A model generated the notes under the pieces. That model saw nothing but the letters and a program-made list of their open reading frames with translations, was not told the origin of the DNA and did not search any database. The position numbers and the translations under genes are program-made. Of a stretch of 64,000 nt of DNA, positions 59,286 to 64,000 are shown in pieces. Source of the DNA: Kitasatospora gansuensis (lineage in GTDB: Bacteria > Actinomycetota > Actinomycetes > Streptomycetales > Streptomycetaceae). The DNA lies in NCBI RefSeq assembly GCF_014203705.1, contig NZ_JACHJR010000001.1, positions 6,510,001 to 6,574,000 of the forward strand, written 5' to 3'. How positions within the stretch are numbered: the first letter of the stretch is position 1; every line of letters starts with the position of its first letter.

Positions 59286-60965
59286 ATGAGTCTGCTGCGC
59301 GAGAACGCGGTGCTGGCCCTGTTCACCTGTCTGGCACTCGGCTACCTGGTGGGGAAGCTCAAGGTCGGGCCGATCCAGCTCGGCGGTATCTGCGGAACGC
59401 TGATCGTCTCGATGCTGATCGGTGCGCAGCACGTCGGGGTGAACGCGGACGTCAAGAACGTGGCGTTCGCGCTCTTCATCTTCTCGCTCGGCTACCTGGC
59501 CGGGCCGCAGTTCTTCGCCAACCTGAACGCCAAGGGCCTGCGCTTCGGGGTGCTCTCGGTGATGGAGGCCGTGGTCGTCATCCTGATGGCCTACGGCATC
59601 GCCAAGATGGGCGGGCTCGACGTCGGTACGGCGGCCGGCATCCTGGCAGGTTCGGCCACCGAGTCGGCGGTGGTCGGCACCGCGCAGGAGGCGATCGGCA
59701 AGCTGCCGGGGATCACCGCGGACCAGTCCTCCGAACTGCAGGCGCACGTCGCCACCGCGTACTCGGTCTGCTACCTGTTCGGCCTGATCAGCATCGTCCT
59801 GCTGACCAGTCAGTTCTTCCCGATGCTGATGCGGATCAACCTGGCCGAGGCCTCCCGCGAGCTGTGGGACAAGATGCGCGGCGCCGGCGGCGGGCTGGAG
59901 GCCGGGGAGACGGCCGCGCTGCCCGGCCTGGTGGGCCGGACCTACCTGGTCTCGCAGGGTGAAGGGTCCAGCCTGCAACAGCTGGAGGAGGCGGTCCGGC
60001 AGGACGCCTCGATCGAGGGGGTCAAGCGCGGGCAGCAGGTGCTCAAGGTCGAGCCGGGACTGAAGCTCCAGCGGGGTGACCGGGTGCTGGTGGTCGGGCT
60101 GCGGGACGCGGTCCGGGAGACCGGGCACGAGCTCGGTCCGGAGACCTCCGGGGTGCCGGGGCTGGACAGCCCGCTGACGGTGCGCCAGGTGGTGATCACC
60201 GACAGGAAGGTGGCCGGACAGACCGTCACCCAGCTGCGCGAGCGGGAGACCGCCGCCACCGAGGGCATCTACCTGACCGGCGTCCAGCGGGTCGACCAGG
60301 ACATCCCGGCGGTCGGCGAGACCGAGCTGCACCAGGGCGACACGCTGACCGTGGTCGGCACCCGCTCCAAGGTCGAGCGGTTCACCAAGGCGGTCGGCGC
60401 CAAGGTGCGCACCGACAGCGCCGACTGGATCTACATCGGCCTGGGCATCTGCCTGGGCGTGCTGCTCGGCATGATCACCATCCACGCCGGGGACGCCAAT
60501 CTCTCGCTCGGCACCGGCGGCGGCTGCCTGATCTCGGGCCTGGTGTTCGGCTGGCTGCGCGCCCAGCGCCCGACCTTCGGCGCGTACCCGCCGGTGGCCG
60601 CGCAGACCATGAAGGACCTCGGCCTGTCCATCTTCATCGCCGTCACCGGCATGGCGGCGGGCCCGGACGCCGGTCCGCTGCTCAAGCAGTACCCGCTGCT
60701 GCTGCCGCTGTCGGGGATCGCGATGGTGCTGGTACCGGCCTTCCTCGGGCTGTTCATCGGGCGCAAGCTGCTGAAGATCGAGAAGCCGATCCTGATCGGC
60801 GCCATCGCGGGCCAGCAGTGCTCGACCCCCGCCATCACCGCGGTCAGCAACGTCGCCCAGAGCAGCGTGCCGATGCTCGGCTACACGATCACGTACACGA
60901 TCTCGAACTTCCTGCTCCCGCTGACCGGGCCGATCTTCGTCGGCCTGATCGGGCTCAAGACCTGA
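59286..60965 (+). CDS. Aspartate:alanine-exchanger family transporter
   Basis: 559 aa. Two blocks of about five helices (1-190 and 380-559, both AspT/YidE/YbjL duplication domains) flank two cytoplasmic TrkA-C-type domains (about 205-370: VSQGEGSSLQQLEEAV and GDTLTVVGTRSKVERF). Glycine-rich re-entrant motifs AGILAGSATESAVVGTA and IAGQQCSTPAITAVSN are family hallmarks. It may exchange amino acids or dicarboxylates. GGAGG lies eight bases before ATG 59286. Confidence 0.9.
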   Translation: MSLLRENAVLALFTCLALGYLVGKLKVGPIQLGGICGTLIVSMLIGAQHVGVNADVKNVAFALFIFSLGYLAGPQFFANLNAKGLRFGVLSVMEAVVVILMAYGIAKMGGLDVGTAAGILAGSATESAVVGTAQEAIGKLPGITADQSSELQAHVATAYSVCYLFGLISIVLLTSQFFPMLMRINLAEASRELWDKMRGAGGGLEAGETAALPGLVGRTYLVSQGEGSSLQQLEEAVRQDASIEGVKRGQQVLKVEPGLKLQRGDRVLVVGLRDAVRETGHELGPETSGVPGLDSPLTVRQVVITDRKVAGQTVTQLRERETAATEGIYLTGVQRVDQDIPAVGETELHQGDTLTVVGTRSKVERFTKAVGAKVRTDSADWIYIGLGICLGVLLGMITIHAGDANLSLGTGGGCLISGLVFGWLRAQRPTFGAYPPVAAQTMKDLGLSIFIAVTGMAAGPDAGPLLKQYPLLLPLSGIAMVLVPAFLGLFIGRKLLKIEKPILIGAIAGQQCSTPAITAVSNVAQSSVPMLGYTITYTISNFLLPLTGPIFVGLIGLKT

Positions 60966-61064
60966 GCCGTCGTCAAGGGTCGTGGGAGGGCCGCTCCGTC
61001 ACCCGGGAATGCGCCGTCGGGCGCCCCCTGGCGGCGGGGCGGCCGTCTGCGGTTGGATGGCCGG

Positions 61065-62402
61065 ATGGGTGGCGAAACGATCTCGGGTCGGGGCACAGCA
61101 GTGGTGATCGGGGGCGGGCTGGCCGGGACACTGGCGGCCTGGGCCCTGCGGGACGCGGCCGAGCGGGTGGTGGTGGTCGAACGGGACCGCTACCCCGAGC
61201 AGCCGGACTTCCGGGCCGGGCTGCCGCAGGGGCGGCACGCCCACCTGCTGCTGGCGGCCGGGCACCAGGTGCTGGAGGAGCTGATGCCGGGCTCCCGGGC
61301 GGAGCTGCAGGCGGCCGGGGCGGTCAGCGTGCCGCTGGCCAGCGACCTGCGCTGGCTCAGCTCGGCGGGCTGGATGGCCGAGCACCGCAGTGAACTGGTC
61401 TTCCTCTCCTGCACCAGGCCGGTGCTGGACCACGTGGTGCTCGACCGGGTCCGCCGGGACTCCTCGGTGGAGTTCCTGGAGGGCACCGAGGTGGTCGGAC
61501 TGCTCGGCAGCGCCGGGCGGGTGACGGGTGTTCGGATCCGCGAGCGCGGCACCGACGGGGAGGTCCGCGAGCTGCCGGCCGAGCTGGTGGTGGACGCCTC
61601 CGGCCGGTCCACCTCGGTCGCGGGGTGGCTGGCCGCGCTGGGCGTCCCGGCCGTCCCGGAGGAGCGTGTCGATGCCGGGGTCGCGTACTCCAGCCGGATC
61701 TTCCAGCGGCCGACCGGGGTGGAGTTCCGCCACCAGGCGCTGTACATCCAGACCAAGGCGCCCGACGACCCGTACCTCGCCGTGCTGCTCCCGGTCGAGG
61801 GCGACCGCTGGATCGTCAGCGTCGGCGGCATGCGCGGCGCCGAGCCCGGGCCGGGCGAGGAGGGCTTCCGCAAGCAGCTCGACCTGCTGCGCGACCCGAC
61901 CCTGCGCGAGCTGCTCGCCGAGGCCGAACCGGTCGGCGAGGTCCGCGGCTTCCGCCCCGGCCCCGGGGTGCGCCGCCGCTACGAACGCCGTTCCCCGGAG
62001 GGGCTGATCGCGCTCGGCGATGCCGCCTGCACCTTCAACCCGGTGTACGGCCAGGGCATCACGGTCGCCGCGATGAGCGCCCGCGCGCTGGGCGTCGCCG
62101 TGTCCCGGCACGGGGGCATCGGTCCGGCCGCGGCGGGTGCCGCTCGGCAGGCGATCGCCAAGGTCACCAAGGACCCGTGGGTGATGTCCTCCACCGAGGA
62201 CGTCCGGTTCGCCGCCACCGCCGGTGGTCCGTCCGGTGCGCTGATCCGCTTCCAGCACCGCTACCTGGACCGGGTGCTGGCCCGGGCCACCGTGGACGCG
62301 CACGTCTGCGACCGGTTCCAGCACGTGATGTCGCTGGTCACGCCGCCGACCTCGCTGTTCCACCCGTCGGTGCTCGGCCCGGTGCTGCGCGGGCCGCGCT
62401 GA
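61065..62402 (+). CDS. FAD-dependent monooxygenase (UbiH/geranylgeranyl-reductase-like)
   Basis: 445 aa. FAD motif AVVIGGGLAGTLAAWALRDA, GLPQGRHAHLLLAAG near the start, middle motif LVVDASGRSTSVAGWL, and late GD motif GLIALGDAACTFNPVYGQGITVAAMSA. This pattern occurs in PHBH-fold monooxygenases and related epoxidases. ATG 61065 is chosen over TTG 61053; no clear Shine-Dalgarno. The substrate is unknown. It converges with the MFS exporter gene 7 bp away. Confidence 0.87.
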   Translation: MGGETISGRGTAVVIGGGLAGTLAAWALRDAAERVVVVERDRYPEQPDFRAGLPQGRHAHLLLAAGHQVLEELMPGSRAELQAAGAVSVPLASDLRWLSSAGWMAEHRSELVFLSCTRPVLDHVVLDRVRRDSSVEFLEGTEVVGLLGSAGRVTGVRIRERGTDGEVRELPAELVVDASGRSTSVAGWLAALGVPAVPEERVDAGVAYSSRIFQRPTGVEFRHQALYIQTKAPDDPYLAVLLPVEGDRWIVSVGGMRGAEPGPGEEGFRKQLDLLRDPTLRELLAEAEPVGEVRGFRPGPGVRRRYERRSPEGLIALGDAACTFNPVYGQGITVAAMSARALGVAVSRHGGIGPAAAGAARQAIAKVTKDPWVMSSTEDVRFAATAGGPSGALIRFQHRYLDRVLARATVDAHVCDRFQHVMSLVTPPTSLFHPSVLGPVLRGPR

Positions 62403-62409
62403 CGCGACC

Positions 62410-63687
62410 TCAGGCCGGGGCCACCTCGGTTGCCCCGGCCGGTTCGGCCGGTTCGGCCGGGGCGGCTGCTTCGGCGCGGTCGGGCAGCCGGCGGACGGCC
62501 GGGACGCAGAGCCACAGCAGCGCGGCCGGGACACCGATCGCGGTCATCGCGTACAGGGTGGGGCGCAGTCCGACCGCGGCCGCGACCGGCCCGGCCACCA
62601 GCAGGCCGAGCGGCATCAGGCCGGCCGAGAGCAGGTTGTCGTAGGAGCTGACCCGGGAGAGGGCCTGCTCGGGGATGTGGGTCTGCAGGCTGGTCTCCCA
62701 CAGGACGAAGAACAGCGAGACCGCCACGCCGGTGACGGCCTCCAGCACGGCGACCACGGCGAGCGAGGGCGCGGCACCGATGATCAGCGCCTGGCAGGAG
62801 GCCACCGCGAGCGCGGCGGCGGCGAGCGCCAGCGGGCGGGCCGGGCGCAGCCGGTAGGCCCAGAGGTCGCCGGCCACCGAGCCGATCCCGAACGCGGCCG
62901 TCACCGCCGACCAGCCCGCCGCGCCGCCCCACTCCTGCTCGGAGAGCACCGGCCCGAGCACGAAGATCGAGGGCAGCACCACCACGTGGTAGACGCTCAT
63001 CGCCGCCATGCCGGACCAGACCCAGGTACGGGACCTGACGTGCCGCCAGCCGTCGCGCAGCTCCTCGAGGAAGCTGCCGCCCGACACCTCGTCAACCGCC
63101 GGGCGGGGCCGCAGCCGGAGCAGGAACGCGGCGCTCACCGCGAAGCTGACCGCGTCCAGCGCGAGCGCCCCGCCGGGACCGGCCAGCCAGACCAGCGCTC
63201 CCGCCACCGCCGGGCCGACCACCATCCCGGAGGACAGCACCAGACCGCGCAGCGCGTTCGCCTCGCGCAGCCGCTCGGGCGACACCACCAGCGGCAGCAG
63301 GCCGGTGGCGGCGGGCATGAAGAAGGCATCGGCCGTGCCGAAGACCGCCATCAGCACCACCAGGTGCGGCACTTCGGCCACCCCGGTGATCAGCAGGACG
63401 GCCACCGCGCCCTGGGCGGCGAACCGCACCAGGTCGGAGATCAGCATGATCCGGTGCCGCCGGAAGCGGTCCGCCCACACCCCGCCGACCAGGGTGAACA
63501 GCAGCGTCGGCAGCAGCCCCGCCGCGCCGACCAGGCCGACGTCGGCGGCCGATCCGCCCACCGACAGCACCGCGAAGGGCAAGGCCACCATCGCCACCCG
63601 GTCGCCCAGCAGCGAGAGCGCCTGCCCGGCGAACAGCTGGGCGAACTGCCGCTCCTCCCGGAGCACGGCGGGAAGCAGCTGTTTCAC
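62410..63687 (-). CDS. MFS exporter (enterobactin-exporter/MFS_3 type)
   Basis: 425 aa with about 12 helices. The N-terminal FAQLFAGQALSLLGDRVAMVALPFAVL and GGVWADRFRRHRIMLISDLVRF are typical of the MFS_3 drug/siderophore exporter group. The C-terminal tail is Ala/Pro/Glu-rich with short PAEPAEPAG repeats. GTG start at 63687 with a poor ribosome-binding site. The substrate cannot be read from sequence. Confidence 0.88.
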   Translation of the reverse strand: MKQLLPAVLREERQFAQLFAGQALSLLGDRVAMVALPFAVLSVGGSAADVGLVGAAGLLPTLLFTLVGGVWADRFRRHRIMLISDLVRFAAQGAVAVLLITGVAEVPHLVVLMAVFGTADAFFMPAATGLLPLVVSPERLREANALRGLVLSSGMVVGPAVAGALVWLAGPGGALALDAVSFAVSAAFLLRLRPRPAVDEVSGGSFLEELRDGWRHVRSRTWVWSGMAAMSVYHVVVLPSIFVLGPVLSEQEWGGAAGWSAVTAAFGIGSVAGDLWAYRLRPARPLALAAAALAVASCQALIIGAAPSLAVVAVLEAVTGVAVSLFFVLWETSLQTHIPEQALSRVSSYDNLLSAGLMPLGLLVAGPVAAAVGLRPTLYAMTAIGVPAALLWLCVPAVRRLPDRAEAAAPAEPAEPAGATEVAPA

Positions 63688-63805
63688 GGGAGGACCAATC
63701 GGCAGGCGCGACAGGGGCGCCCCGATGCTAGGGAGTGCCGGGGCATGCTGTCGCCCGAGTTTCGCCCGGCAACCGCGACCGCCGCGCCCAGGACCGCGTA
63801 GCCGG

Positions 63806-64000
63806 TCAGCTGTAGTGCATCGGGCAGCCGGTGCGGTGCGCGTGTTCGGCGGCGCGCAGGTAGAGCGCGGTGTAGTAGGCGGTGTCCGGGTCCGCCCGCC
63901 AGCGGCCGGGATGCCGGTGGACTTCGGGGCTGTCGAACCAGTGGCCGAGGGCGAGGCCCTCGCCGGCGTGGGGCAGGTGCTCGACGGGGAGCTCGATGGC
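63806..64000 (-). CDS. C-terminal part of an unidentified protein (cut by window end)
   Basis: The last 64 codons of a leftward gene entering from beyond 64000: IELPVEHLPHAGEGLALGHW, FDSPEVHRHPGRWRADPDTA, YYTALYLRAAEHAHRTGCPMH, ending YS and TGA at 63806-63808. The frame is open to the edge and has normal codon bias. I do not recognise the family. Confidence 0.6.
   Translation of the reverse strand, partial: AIELPVEHLPHAGEGLALGHWFDSPEVHRHPGRWRADPDTAYYTALYLRAAEHAHRTGCPMHYS

Overview
The window is very GC-rich DNA with actinobacterial ribosome-binding sites and frequent GTG (some TTG) starts. The gene content points to the Streptomycetaceae (Streptomyces/Kitasatospora type): an EshA-like encapsulin shell, FprA-type ferredoxin reductase, DUF1876 protein, many secreted glycoside hydrolases with ricin-B lectin modules, and LAXTG-type surface proteins. 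No rRNA, tRNA or CRISPR array was seen.

Region 1 (1-19.9 kb) looks like ordinary chromosome. It holds an EPSP-synthase paralogue (aroA-like), a Pr6Pr-type membrane protein, a three-gene membrane protein/histidine kinase/response regulator operon, a 155-bp palindrome, fprA, and a two-gene encapsulin operon (cNMP-domain shell plus cysteine desulfurase). A four-gene beta-oxidation operon (CoA transferase, acyl-CoA dehydrogenase, thiolase, FadB-type fusion) faces a MerR regulator, and the two promoters share a CTGTGACAG palindrome. A 2OG-Fe(II) oxygenase, a VOC protein and a hypothetical protein follow.

Region 2 (20.0-25.9 kb) is an arsenic-resistance cluster of two divergent units: Cys-tailed flavoprotein <-> arsR-arsN, and arsO-aquaporin-arsR <-> arsC, with a TauE/SafE permease beside them. 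No ArsB, Acr3 or ArsP pump is present, so the aquaporin is the obvious arsenite exit. CocE-type and metallo-beta-lactamase-fold hydrolases follow.

Region 3 (29.2-59.2 kb) is the most interesting part. At its left edge is a decayed imuB (Y-family polymerase) behind a perfect SOS box. At its right edge, in the same orientation, is only the 3' end of a dnaE2 gene. The roughly 28 kb between them looks like an accessory island that replaced most of an ancestral imuB-dnaE2 operon. The island carries secreted arabinan/arabinoxylan enzymes (GH27, two GH62, two GH43, GH54 and a wall-anchored clan-A arabinofuranosidase-like enzyme), most with CBM13, CBM6 or AbfB modules. Three near-identical TGTTAGCGYTAACA operators suggest one LacI-type regulon, and two surface-protein genes share an unusual GGCGGCAACC-N17-CACT promoter-like element. 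The island also has an LPXTG DUF11 protein, a PadR/oxidoreductase pair, a SnoaL protein and an MFS transporter, fragments resembling TnsA and TniQ, and its own complete dnaE2 plus an ImuB-like gene behind a degenerate SOS box.

Region 4 (59.3-64 kb) returns to chromosome-like genes: an aspartate:alanine-exchanger family transporter, an FAD monooxygenase, an MFS exporter and a CDS cut by the window end.
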